This document shows positions 17,784 through 25,399 of a stretch of DNA of 44,894 nucleotides, piece after piece. The position numbers were made by a program, and so were the translations under genes. The notes below the pieces were generated by a model. It was not told the origin of the DNA. It made no database searches and saw only the letters and a program-made list of their open reading frames with translations. Source of the stretch: Rhodoferax sp. (GTDB lineage Bacteria > Pseudomonadota > Gammaproteobacteria > Burkholderiales > Burkholderiaceae_C); assembly GCA_030645355.1 (NCBI GenBank), contig JAUSNJ010000173.1, positions 1-44,894 of the forward strand, given 5' to 3'. The number at the start of each line of letters is the position of its first letter. The stretch's first letter is position 1.

Positions 17784-18763
17784 CAGTACTTGCAGGCGTT
17801 GTCGGCCATGTAGTCGGCCGCCTTGATCTTGCCGCTGATGATGTCGGCCTTGATGGCATCCACTTTCTTCTTCAAGTCGGCCGTGACCAGCTTGGCGTTG
17901 TTGTCGTCCAGCGCGTAGTCGACGCCGCCTTCCTTCAGACCGAGGACCGAGACACCGGCCTTGTGCCCCTTGGCCACGTTGTACACCGCCACGTCCACAC
18001 GCTTGATCATGGATGTCAGCATGGTGCCGGGCTGCAAGTGGTTCTGGTTGCTGTCCACACCAATGGCCAGCTTGCCACTGTCTTTTGCCGCCTGGTAGAC
18101 ACCCATGCCAGTGCCGCCCGCCGCTGCAAACACTACATCAGCCCCCTTGGCAAACTGGGCCTTGGCCAGCTCGCCGCCGCGCGCCGGGTCGCTCCAGGCC
18201 GCACCGGTGGTGCCGGTCATGTTGGCAAAGACCTCGGCCTTGGGATTGACGTGCTTGGCGCCCTGCTCGTAGCCGCACTGGAACTTGCGGATCAACGGAA
18301 TGTCCATGCCACCGACAAAACCGACCTTGCCAGTCTTGCTGGCCATGGCCGCCATCGCGCCAACCAGGAAGCTGCCTTCGTGCTCCTTGAACACCACCGA
18401 TTGCACATTGGGCTGGTTCACCACCATGTCGATGATGGCGAACTGCAACTTGGGAAATTCCTTGGCGATCTTCTCGATGCTGGAGGCCTGGCCAAAACCA
18501 ATGCCGATGATGGGGCTGGCACCGCGCTCGGCCATGCGGCGAATGGCCTGCTCGCGCTGCGATTCATTGGCAATCTCAAAGTCGAGGTAGGGCTTGCCGC
18601 TTTCCTTCTTCCACTGCTCCATGCCGCGGAAAGCCGCTTCATTGAAAGACTTGTCGAACTTGCCGCCCATGTCATACACGATGGCCGGCTCGGCCATAGC
18701 CTGAAAGCATGCAACCAGGGCAGCGCCCAACAAACCCAAGCGTGCCAGATTTTTAAAACTCAT
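17783..18763 (-). CDS. BMP family substrate-binding protein
   Basis: A 326-residue exported binding protein of the Bmp/PnrA/Med family that captures nucleosides or purines for the ABC importer. Residues 1-24 form a signal peptide; cleavage after AMA is likely, though LVAC (residues 16-19) also resembles a lipobox, so lipoprotein anchoring is possible. Family segments are YDMGGKFDKSFNEAAFRG, GASPIIGIGFGQ and the TGKVGFVGGMDIPLIRKF block. It is the first gene of the four-gene operon with a promoter just upstream (18806-18834). The phrase DVVFAAAGGTGMGV is the ligand-cleft segment common in this family. Confidence 0.93.
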   Translation of the reverse strand: MSFKNLARLGLLGAALVACFQAMAEPAIVYDMGGKFDKSFNEAAFRGMEQWKKESGKPYLDFEIANESQREQAIRRMAERGASPIIGIGFGQASSIEKIAKEFPKLQFAIIDMVVNQPNVQSVVFKEHEGSFLVGAMAAMASKTGKVGFVGGMDIPLIRKFQCGYEQGAKHVNPKAEVFANMTGTTGAAWSDPARGGELAKAQFAKGADVVFAAAGGTGMGVYQAAKDSGKLAIGVDSNQNHLQPGTMLTSMIKRVDVAVYNVAKGHKAGVSVLGLKEGGVDYALDDNNAKLVTADLKKKVDAIKADIISGKIKAADYMADNACKY

Positions 18764-18805
18764 ATCGACCCTTTTGTTGACTAAATGATCAGGAAAAATA
18801 GCGTT

Positions 18806-18834
18806 AGGATATAGGCCCGACGCACCCCTTGCAA
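18806..18834 (-). promoter_or_regulatory. putative promoter of the BMP transporter operon
   Basis: On the minus strand TTGCAA (18829-18834) and TATCCT (18806-18811) are separated by 17 bases and lie upstream of the BMP gene. The 157-base divergent region also must drive rbsK rightwards; TTGCAA is palindromic and could serve both directions, but no good rightward -10 stands out. Confidence 0.45.
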
Positions 18835-18920
18835 TCAGGGTGATTCCCTAGCGCAATAATCGGACCACCTGCATTTTCCACCACACAATAGCAGCCCCAA
18901 GCGCTCACACGGAAGACTTC

Positions 18921-19868
18921 ATGATACTGGTAGCTGGTTCCTCTAACTTGGACTTCGTGGTCCGGGCCCACCATATTCCGGCCCCTGGCGAGACGGTTTT
19001 GGGGCGGGATTTCAAAACATTCCCCGGCGGCAAAGGTGCCAACCAGGCCGTTGCCTGTGCACGCGCCGGTGGTGCGCCCACCACCTTGCTCACCGCCATG
19101 GGAGCCGATGCTTTCGCTGCGCCAATAGAAGCATCACTGCGCGAAGCATCGGTGCACTTGGACATCGTGCGCAGCACCGACCAGCCCACGGGCACCGCCT
19201 TCATTTGCGTCTCGGACGATGCGGAAAATGCTATTACCGTGGCGCCCGGCGCCAACCTGGCATTGCATGCCCAACACCTGCCCAATTTGCAGGGGACAAG
19301 CCATTTGCTGATGCAGCTCGAAATTCCACTGACGACCGTTACGGCCTATGCCGACGCCGCACACAAACAGGGCGTCACGGTGGTGCTGAACGCCGCGCCG
19401 GTGCAGGCATTGCCCTCCGAACTGCTGGATCTCGTGGACGTGCTGGTCGTCAACGAAGGTGAATTGGCGGCACTGTCGCACCACACCGGGACGATTGCCG
19501 AGTGCCTGGAACGCATCAAAGTGCCCACGGTGGTAGTCACATTGGGGCACCGCGGTTGCTGCGCGCGCATAGAAGGCACGTTCCTGGTGCAACCCGCTTG
19601 TGCCATTGCGGCTATCGATACCACGGCCGCCGGTGATACGTTTTGCGGAAGCCTGGTCGCTGCCCTGAGCCAGGGCGCCAGCATGCGCCGGGCGTTGCAA
19701 CTGGCCGGTGCGGCGGGAGCCCTGGCATGCACCCGATTGGGGGCGCAATCCAGCATTCCGCAGGCGGCAGAAGTCAACGCCTTTTTGGCACAGCAAGCTG
19801 CAAACGACTCCGAAGCCGTGGATGCGCTGGGCGTCTACTGCGGCCTGGCTGTCGGCACCTATTCCTGA
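18921..19868 (+). CDS. rbsK: ribokinase (PfkB family)
   Basis: A 315-residue PfkB-family sugar kinase. The N-terminal GSSNLDFVVRA strand, the GGKGANQA motif (about residues 36-43) and the C-terminal DTTAAGDTFCG motif, whose GD aspartate (about 239) is the catalytic base, fit ribokinase. It phosphorylates ribose at O5 with ATP. Its place before a nucleoside hydrolase gene (10-base gap) suggests it traps the ribose released from imported nucleosides. Divergent from the BMP transporter operon, and probably co-transcribed with the next three genes. Other PfkB substrates cannot be excluded from sequence alone. Confidence 0.88.
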   Translation: MILVAGSSNLDFVVRAHHIPAPGETVLGRDFKTFPGGKGANQAVACARAGGAPTTLLTAMGADAFAAPIEASLREASVHLDIVRSTDQPTGTAFICVSDDAENAITVAPGANLALHAQHLPNLQGTSHLLMQLEIPLTTVTAYADAAHKQGVTVVLNAAPVQALPSELLDLVDVLVVNEGELAALSHHTGTIAECLERIKVPTVVVTLGHRGCCARIEGTFLVQPACAIAAIDTTAAGDTFCGSLVAALSQGASMRRALQLAGAAGALACTRLGAQSSIPQAAEVNAFLAQQAANDSEAVDALGVYCGLAVGTYS

Positions 19869-19878
19869 TGGACCCCCG

Positions 19879-20874
19879 ATGAAATTTCAAGCTCCCCGTA
19901 AAGTGATTTACGACACAGACCCCGGTGTTGACGACGCCATGGCCCTGTACTTTGCGCTGGCACACCCCGGCATCGACATGGTCGGCATCACGACGACGTT
20001 TGGTAACGTATCGGTCGAGCAAGCTGCCACCAATGCGCTGTACCTGACCGGCATCGCCAACCAATCGGTTCCCGTAACCAAAGGCGTGAAGACGCCATGG
20101 GTCAAACCCGGCGAGGCCCCACCGGACTTTATCCATGGCGCTGACGGCCTGGGCAACCTGCCCAGCCGCGTAATCACCACCAACACCCTGGACCCGCGTT
20201 CGTCGGCCCAGTTCATCGTCGACATGGCCCGCGCGCATCCCGGTGAAATCACCCTTGTGGCGGTCGGCCCGCTGGGCAACCTGAGCCTGGCGCTCAAGCT
20301 TGACCCCGAGTTACCCACGCTGCTGCGCGAAGTCATCATCATGGGCGGCACGATCGATGAGCCCGGCAACGTCTCACCGGTGGCCGAGGCCAACATCTGG
20401 AATGACCCCCATGCGGCCGACGCCGTGTTTACGGCCCCCTGGAGACTCACCATGGTGGGGCTGGACGTCACCCACCGCGTGGTAACGGAGCTTGCTCTGT
20501 TCAAAAAGCTGGCCGAACACCACCGCCACATTGCTACCGACACGCTGCACCACGCCGTGGCCTTTTATTCGACGTTCTACAGCGGTCTGCACAAGCATCT
20601 GGCACTGAATCCCGGCTGTTTCGCGCACGACTTGCTGGCGTTTATTTATCTGGTTGCGCCAGAGCTGTTCAAACTGGAAACCGGCAGCATCCGCGTGGCC
20701 ACCGATGGCATTGCTCAGGGGCAGACCATGCTGAACCGGCGCGCGTACATCGAATACCCGCAGGCCGGCTGGGGAAGGCATTTACCCCAGACCGATGTTT
20801 GCATGGAAGTGGACGCGCCGGCCTGCCTGGCCTTGTTCGAGCAAACCCTGATGTCTGACTGGCTAACTCCCTGA
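19879..20874 (+). CDS. nucleoside hydrolase (IUNH family)
   Basis: A 331-residue enzyme with the calcium-binding signature DTDPGVDDA at residues 12-20, in which D12, D14, D18 and D19 match the D-x-D-x-x-x-D-D motif. The middle segment IIMGGTIDEPGNVSPVAEANIWNDP is the family's second conserved block (N and E contact ribose). These enzymes cleave the N-glycosidic bond of nucleosides to base and ribose. ATG 19879 gives the standard N-terminus; the frame is open upstream into rbsK but that part is not family-like. Fits between ribokinase and the divergent importer; specificity (purine, pyrimidine or broad) cannot be read. Confidence 0.93.
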   Translation: MKFQAPRKVIYDTDPGVDDAMALYFALAHPGIDMVGITTTFGNVSVEQAATNALYLTGIANQSVPVTKGVKTPWVKPGEAPPDFIHGADGLGNLPSRVITTNTLDPRSSAQFIVDMARAHPGEITLVAVGPLGNLSLALKLDPELPTLLREVIIMGGTIDEPGNVSPVAEANIWNDPHAADAVFTAPWRLTMVGLDVTHRVVTELALFKKLAEHHRHIATDTLHHAVAFYSTFYSGLHKHLALNPGCFAHDLLAFIYLVAPELFKLETGSIRVATDGIAQGQTMLNRRAYIEYPQAGWGRHLPQTDVCMEVDAPACLALFEQTLMSDWLTP

Positions 20875-20884
20875 AAGGCTGACC

Positions 20885-21727
20885 ATGCACCTGCCCATCG
20901 TTGACTACCGCAGCCCGACCGCCGCCCAGGATTTTTGCCGCAGCCTGCACGAAACCGGCTTCGGCGTCCTGCGCAACCATCCGCTGGACCAGACCCTGGT
21001 CGAAGGCATTTATGCCGAATGGCTGGCCTTTTTCCAGACAGCTGCCAAACACCAGTACCTGACCGACCCGGCCACGCACGACGGCTACTTCCCGCCATCG
21101 GTGTCCGAAATTGCCAAGAACAACACCCGGCGCGACCTCAAAGAGTTTTTCCACATCTACTCCTGGGGGCGCTATCCCGCAGAGGTATCCGACGCCGCGC
21201 GGCGCTACTACACGCTGGGCAGCCAGTTGGCCGCCACCCTGCTCAACTGGGTCGAGGACAACTCGCCGGCCGACATCAAGACCCGGTATTCGGTGCCGCT
21301 GCCCAGCATGCTGGACGGCAGCGACCACACGCTGCTGCGCGTGTTGCACTACCCGCCGCTGCGTGGTGACGAAGAGCCGGGTGCCGTGCGCGCCGCGGCC
21401 CATGGCGACATCAATTTGCTGACCATCCTGCCAGCCGCCACCGAGCCCGGCCTGCAGGTGCTGGGTAAGGACCAGGCCTGGCACGACGTACCCTGCGACT
21501 TTGGCCTGCTGATCGTCAACATTGGCGACATGCTGGAAGAGGCCTCGGGCGGCTACTACCCGTCCACCGTGCACCGCGTGCTCAACCCCACGGGCGCAGC
21601 GGCCACCAAACCACGGATTTCCCTGCCCCTGTTTTTGCACCCCCGCCGTGACGTGGTGCTGTCAGAGCGCTACACCGTGGGCAGCTACTTTGACGAACGT
21701 ATGCGTGAGTTGCGTGGAGAAGCGTGA
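20885..21727 (+). CDS. 2-oxoglutarate/Fe(II)-dependent oxygenase, isopenicillin N synthase-like
   Basis: A 280-residue oxygenase of the IPNS/flavanone-hydroxylase-like group. The iron triad H173-x-D175 (AAHGDINLL) and H230 (STVHRVLNP) is intact, and R244-x-S246 (PRIS) binds the 2-oxoglutarate carboxylate in the family. The N-terminal DIOX_N-type part (LPIVDYRS, ETGFGVLRNH) is present. The substrate is unknown. Since it follows ribokinase and nucleoside hydrolase at 10-base spacing, a nucleobase or nucleoside is a reasonable guess; oxygenases acting on thymine or xanthine are known from other groups. Likely part of a four-gene operon. Confidence 0.88.
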   Translation: MHLPIVDYRSPTAAQDFCRSLHETGFGVLRNHPLDQTLVEGIYAEWLAFFQTAAKHQYLTDPATHDGYFPPSVSEIAKNNTRRDLKEFFHIYSWGRYPAEVSDAARRYYTLGSQLAATLLNWVEDNSPADIKTRYSVPLPSMLDGSDHTLLRVLHYPPLRGDEEPGAVRAAAHGDINLLTILPAATEPGLQVLGKDQAWHDVPCDFGLLIVNIGDMLEEASGGYYPSTVHRVLNPTGAAATKPRISLPLFLHPRRDVVLSERYTVGSYFDERMRELRGEA

Positions 21728-21734
21728 CGACACC

Positions 21735-22733
21735 GTGACGCACTTTTTCAACAGCGACCCCGCGGTCGTGATCGGAAACTTTCCCTGGTATGAGATGGTG
21801 TGGCGGTCGCTGCGCGGCGATTTCAAACCCCTGACTGAGCCCGCTGGTGGTTACCCGGCCTTTGCCAGGGAATGGTCACAGACCGTAGACCACGCACGGA
21901 TTGCCCAGCGCCAGCAGGCGCCGGTCGTCACCTGGCTGGGCCATGTCACGGTGTTGCTGCAGGTGGCCGGGCTGAACATCCTGATCGACCCCACACTGGC
22001 GGACTTTGCCGGCCCCTATGGACGCTTTGGCGCACCTCGGCGTGTACCCGCACCGCTGACCCCGGAACAGCTCCCGCCCATAGACGCCGTGCTGGTCTCG
22101 CACAACCACTATGACCATTTGTGCGATGCCACCATCGCGCGCCTGGTTGCCAGCGGACAGCGCCCCCGGTTTTTCGTGCCAATGGGTCTGAAGGCATGGT
22201 TTGACGCCCGCAACATTGCCAACGTCATCGAATTGAACTGGTGGGACTGCGCCGCTTTGGCCGACGGTATCCAACTGCACTTCACACCGTCCCAGCACTG
22301 GAGCCGGCGCACGCCGTGGGACACCAATGCCTCACTGTGGGGCGGCTATCTGCTGGAGTGGACGCGCCCCGCGGCAAGCACATGGCGTTTTCTGTTTCCC
22401 GGCGATACCGGCTACAGCACCGACTTCAAGACCATCCGCCAGCGCCTGGGCGCCGTGGACTTTGTGGCGTTGCCAATTGGCGCCTACCTGCCCCGGGATT
22501 TCATGAAACCCATGCATGTCAACCCGGCCGACGCGGTACGGCTGATGCAGGATTTGGGCGCGCGGCAGGCCATGGCGGTGCACTGGGGCACCTTCATGCT
22601 GACCCAGGAGGCGTTCGATGCGCCGCCGCGCGATCTGGCCCAGGCCTTGCAGGCACAGGGTCTGGCTGCCGAGTCCGTCTGGCTGATGCGCCATGGCGAG
22701 ACCCGGGCCATCCCGCTGAGTGATGCCGTTTAG
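21735..22733 (+). CDS. metallo-beta-lactamase-fold hydrolase (NAPE-PLD/UlaG-like)
   Basis: A 332-residue MBL-fold protein with the metal motif HNHYDH at residues 123-128, WLGHVTVLLQ preceding the first core strand, and later FPGDTGYS, ALPIGAYLPR and AVHWGTF segments typical of the NAPE-PLD-like/UlaG-like branch. GTG 21735 is used, seven bases after the oxygenase stop with GGAGAAG at 21716-21722; the open frame before it runs antisense-like through the oxygenase gene and is not family-like. Function is unknown: a lactone- or phosphodiester-type hydrolase acting on the oxygenase product is possible. Its stop interlocks with the convergent MAPEG gene stop (TTTAG). Confidence 0.85.
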   Translation: MTHFFNSDPAVVIGNFPWYEMVWRSLRGDFKPLTEPAGGYPAFAREWSQTVDHARIAQRQQAPVVTWLGHVTVLLQVAGLNILIDPTLADFAGPYGRFGAPRRVPAPLTPEQLPPIDAVLVSHNHYDHLCDATIARLVASGQRPRFFVPMGLKAWFDARNIANVIELNWWDCAALADGIQLHFTPSQHWSRRTPWDTNASLWGGYLLEWTRPAASTWRFLFPGDTGYSTDFKTIRQRLGAVDFVALPIGAYLPRDFMKPMHVNPADAVRLMQDLGARQAMAVHWGTFMLTQEAFDAPPRDLAQALQAQGLAAESVWLMRHGETRAIPLSDAV

Positions 22734-23143
22734 GCCAACAACTTCACCAGCATCCAGATAAACAGACCCAGCTGAATGCTCCAGAACGTGGCCCGAACCA
22801 GCACGTGCACCTGGCCCACTCCGATCAAATGTACGGTCGACTGGCCAATGCGGGCGTAGAGCACGAATGGCGCCAGCGCGGCAATGCTCTCCAGGCGCCC
22901 CATGGCAGTTGCCGCCAGCACGATGACGGCGAACACCGGCAGATTCTCCAGACAATTGGCATGGGCGTCCTCCATGCGTTTGGCGAACGCTGCGTCATCG
23001 GCTGGCTTGGCCGATCGAGGCCAATGGTTGATGGGCGTACCGGTCACGAATCGCAGACCGCGGTACAGAAAAACACCGGTCACCAGGAGTACGGTCCAGG
23101 CCGCAAATCCGAGTAGCGCTTGTAGTGCTGTCATGTGATGCAT
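22730..23143 (-). CDS. MAPEG family membrane protein
   Basis: A small integral membrane protein (137 residues from ATG 23143; a TTG at 23149 would add two). Four hydrophobic helices and the MEDAHANCLENLPVF segment are the MAPEG signature (R-x-x-x-A-x-x-N-x-x-E-x-x-P). The family includes glutathione-dependent eicosanoid and detoxification enzymes; bacterial members are mostly uncharacterised. It lies 33 bases after the SDR gene and probably shares its transcript, so a glutathione-linked detoxification role is an inference. Confidence 0.85.
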   Translation of the reverse strand: MHHMTALQALLGFAAWTVLLVTGVFLYRGLRFVTGTPINHWPRSAKPADDAAFAKRMEDAHANCLENLPVFAVIVLAATAMGRLESIAALAPFVLYARIGQSTVHLIGVGQVHVLVRATFWSIQLGLFIWMLVKLLA

Positions 23144-23176
23144 ATCCAATAATTGAAGAAGCCGTACGGTAACCGA

Positions 23177-23983
23177 TCAGTGCACAGGTTGCACAGGCCT
23201 TGACATCATCTTGACCATCATGGTCACCATGTTGCGCGGCGTAAACCGCACGCTCTGCGCCATGACCCAGTTCATGGCGCCTGGCACAAACACGCGTTGA
23301 CCGCGCCGCATGGCCCGGTAGCCAGCGGCCGCAACCTCCTCGGAGGTTGGCAGCTTCTTGCCTTTGACCAGCGCAGAGTCGTGCATGTCTGCCTTGTCCT
23401 GAAAGCCCGACGCGGTTGGACCGGGGCACAACGCGGTGACCGTGACGCCAGTGCCTTCGAGTTCGGCTGCAATGGCTTCCGAGAAACTCAACACAAAGGC
23501 TTTGGTGGCGTAATACACAGCCATATAGGGGCCTGGTTGAAACGCTGCGGTCGATGCAGTATTGAGCAGCTTCCCCTTGGTTGCGATCAGGTCTGGCAGA
23601 AAGAGCTTGCTCAAGGTCACCACGGTATTCATGTTGAGCTGCATCATGGCCAACTCTGGCGCGAGTGCGGACTGTGAAAACTCGCCGAAGGTGCCATAGC
23701 CAGCGTTGTTGACCAACGCATTGAGGGTAATGCCCCGCGCCTTGATATCTGCGTGAAGTTGGGCGGCGCCCTCCTGGGTCTCCAAGTCAGCACCAATTAC
23801 CGTGACCATCACCTGGTGGCGTTTCTGGATTGCATCGGCCACAGCCTGCATGTTGACCACTCCACGCGCCGCCAGAACCAGGTTGTAGCCGTCTTTGGCA
23901 AACTCGCTCGCCAAGGCCTTGCCGATCCCGGAGGATGCGCCAGTGATGAGTGCTGTCTTGTTGTTGATGCTCATGTTCGTCAT
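23177..23983 (-). CDS. short-chain dehydrogenase/reductase
   Basis: A 268-residue classical SDR. Cofactor motif TGASSGIG (residues 14-21), NNAGYG near 92-97, catalytic Ser in NTASTAAF and Y-x-x-x-K in YYATKAF are all present. It uses NAD(P)H to reduce or oxidise an unknown carbonyl or alcohol. A ribosome binding site AGGAA lies 8 bases before the ATG. The gene follows an ArsR-type regulator whose 5' region shares TGGTTTAATC with the sequence just upstream of this gene, suggesting direct control. It is followed by the MAPEG gene. Confidence 0.93.
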   Translation of the reverse strand: MTNMSINNKTALITGASSGIGKALASEFAKDGYNLVLAARGVVNMQAVADAIQKRHQVMVTVIGADLETQEGAAQLHADIKARGITLNALVNNAGYGTFGEFSQSALAPELAMMQLNMNTVVTLSKLFLPDLIATKGKLLNTASTAAFQPGPYMAVYYATKAFVLSFSEAIAAELEGTGVTVTALCPGPTASGFQDKADMHDSALVKGKKLPTSEEVAAAGYRAMRRGQRVFVPGAMNWVMAQSVRFTPRNMVTMMVKMMSRPVQPVH

Positions 23984-23995
23984 TTATATTCCTAA

Positions 23996-24024
23996 TGGTT
24001 TAATCCGATGAACGGATGGATTTA
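23996..24024. promoter_or_regulatory. candidate ArsR operator upstream of the SDR gene
   Basis: TGGTTTAATC at 23996-24005 is identical to bases 24414-24423 at the regulator gene start. A looser TTTAAA follows at 24021. It lies 13 bases upstream of the SDR start codon. Confidence 0.4.
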
Positions 24025-24031
24025 AAAATAA

Positions 24032-24045
24032 GGCACACGTGTGCC
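24032..24045. repeat. 14-bp perfect palindrome between arsR-type gene and SDR gene
   Basis: GGCACACGTGTGCC is a perfect dyad in the 85-base gap. It could be an operator or a remnant hairpin. There is no loop or U-run for a normal terminator. Confidence 0.5.
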
Positions 24046-24068
24046 GGCCTGTCTAAATGAAAACGCGT

Positions 24069-24413
24069 TTATGTACAGGACACCTCAGCCTGCTCAACCA
24101 ACCGCCGCAGGTCGGCCAGTGCCGAGTCCAACGTCAGACTGTAGAAATTCTCCCGTGAAACCCGCTCCAGCTCGATCAATTTAGCCTGCATCAACACCTT
24201 CAAATGGTGCGAGATGGCAGGTCGGGACAGCGGCATGCGCTCGGCAATCTGATTCACATTCAGCCGCTCATCCTGCGCCAACAACATCACGATGTCCTGG
24301 CGATATTTGTCACCCAGTGCATTGAACACCGGCGCACAGGCCCGAAAGCTCAACAACACATCGTCCAGTGTGATGGCATCGACGACGGATGAAACAGGAC
24401 CTGATGAACTCAT
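24069..24413 (-). CDS. ArsR family transcriptional regulator
   Basis: A 114-residue winged-helix repressor. The core FNALGDKYRQDIVMLLAQDERLNVNQIAERMPLSRPAISHHLKVL is the ArsR helix-turn-helix. No cysteine sits in the recognition helix, so it is not a classic arsenite sensor; the only Cys residues are C26 and C113. It may sense an organic ligand or redox state. A perfect inverted repeat GTTTAA-tctc-TTAAAC begins three bases before its start codon, suggesting autorepression. The SDR and MAPEG genes downstream are its likely targets. Confidence 0.9.
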   Translation of the reverse strand: MSSSGPVSSVVDAITLDDVLLSFRACAPVFNALGDKYRQDIVMLLAQDERLNVNQIAERMPLSRPAISHHLKVLMQAKLIELERVSRENFYSLTLDSALADLRRLVEQAEVSCT

Positions 24414-24415
24414 TG

Positions 24416-24431
24416 GTTTAATCTCTTAAAC
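24416..24431. promoter_or_regulatory. candidate autoregulatory operator
   Basis: GTTTAA (24416-24421), tctc, TTAAAC (24426-24431) is a perfect inverted repeat immediately upstream of the ArsR-type gene. Its left half is repeated upstream of the SDR gene. Confidence 0.5.
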
Positions 24432-24523
24432 GCATTCTACAACGAAATCCTTGCGTCACACAAGCAACGGGCTGAAGAGGTGGTATCGGATCGCCTTAAG
24501 GCATGCGAATCTCTAACAACAAA

Positions 24524-24581
24524 AGAATGTATATGCATTCTGAGAATATGGAAATAGCTAAAAAATAGTTTTCAATATAAC
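24524..24581 (+). promoter_or_regulatory. putative cys operon promoter region
   Basis: An AT-rich leader precedes the sulfate transporter gene. AGAATG-tatatg-CATTCT (24524-24541) is an inverted repeat. TATAAC at 24576-24581 is a good -10 with no good -35 at 17 bases, as in activator-dependent promoters. Control by a CysB/Cbl-type regulator is inferred from the genes, not from a recognised site. Confidence 0.4.
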
Positions 24582-24604
24582 GAAGCCCCTCTACAGTCCC
24601 CACC

Positions 24605-25396
24605 ATGCATGAATTAGCGTTTGTCCTTGCCGGTTTCGTTGTCGGCACCATCGTCGGCTTGACTGGCGTCGGTGGTGGCTCCCTGATGACGCCGATTTTG
24701 ATCTTCTTCTTCGGGATCAAGCCCTATCTGGCCGTCGGCACCGACCTGCTGTTCGCCGCCTTCACCAAGATGGGTGGCACGATCAAGCTGGCGCGCTCCA
24801 GACACATCGACTGGCCGGTCGTGCTCAATCTGTCGGCCGGCAGCATTCCCGCGTCGCTGATCACGCTGTACCTCTTGCACAATGTCGGCGCTACCAGCCC
24901 TGAGGTGCAAAAAATCATGACCACCGCCCTTGGCCTGGCACTGCTGTTGACCGCCGCTGCCACGTTGTACAAGGTGTTGCGCGGCAAGGTGACTCCCACA
25001 TCCATTGCCAAAGGCCAGGAAGCCGCAGCCGCCCGCCCCCGCCATTGGAGCCTGCCGCTGCTGTTTGGTGCCGTCATCGGCACGCTGGTTACCCTCACAT
25101 CCGTGGGCGCGGGCGCCATCGGCGTCACGGTGCTGATGATTCTGTACCCCAAGCTGCCGCTGTCGCGCATTGTGGCGGCGGACATTGCCTATGCAGTGCC
25201 CTTGACGCTGGTCGCCGGCTTTGGCCATGCGTCGCTGGGTTCGGTGGACTGGCCCATGTTGGCCAGCCTACTGGCCGGGTCACTGCCCGGCATCTGGGTG
25301 GGCTCGCACCTGATGCACAAGACGCCGGAACGCGTCATTCGCTCCCTGCTCTCCGTATTGCTGGCCTATGCCGGTCTGAAATTGATTTCCCTCTGA
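24605..25396 (+). CDS. TauE/SafE (TSUP) family membrane transporter
   Basis: A 263-residue polytopic membrane protein of the TSUP family. Two related halves show GxxVGxxTGVGGGSLMTP (start) and GTLVTLTSVGAGAIGVTVL (about residue 160), the internal repeat typical of the family. Members move sulfite, sulfate, taurine-derived or other organosulfur anions. As first gene of the cys operon (three bases before cysI) it most likely imports sulfate or sulfite, though export of excess sulfite is possible. The ATG at 24605 follows an AT-rich promoter region. Confidence 0.9.
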   Translation: MHELAFVLAGFVVGTIVGLTGVGGGSLMTPILIFFFGIKPYLAVGTDLLFAAFTKMGGTIKLARSRHIDWPVVLNLSAGSIPASLITLYLLHNVGATSPEVQKIMTTALGLALLLTAAATLYKVLRGKVTPTSIAKGQEAAAARPRHWSLPLLFGAVIGTLVTLTSVGAGAIGVTVLMILYPKLPLSRIVAADIAYAVPLTLVAGFGHASLGSVDWPMLASLLAGSLPGIWVGSHLMHKTPERVIRSLLSVLLAYAGLKLISL

Positions 25397-25399
25397 TCT

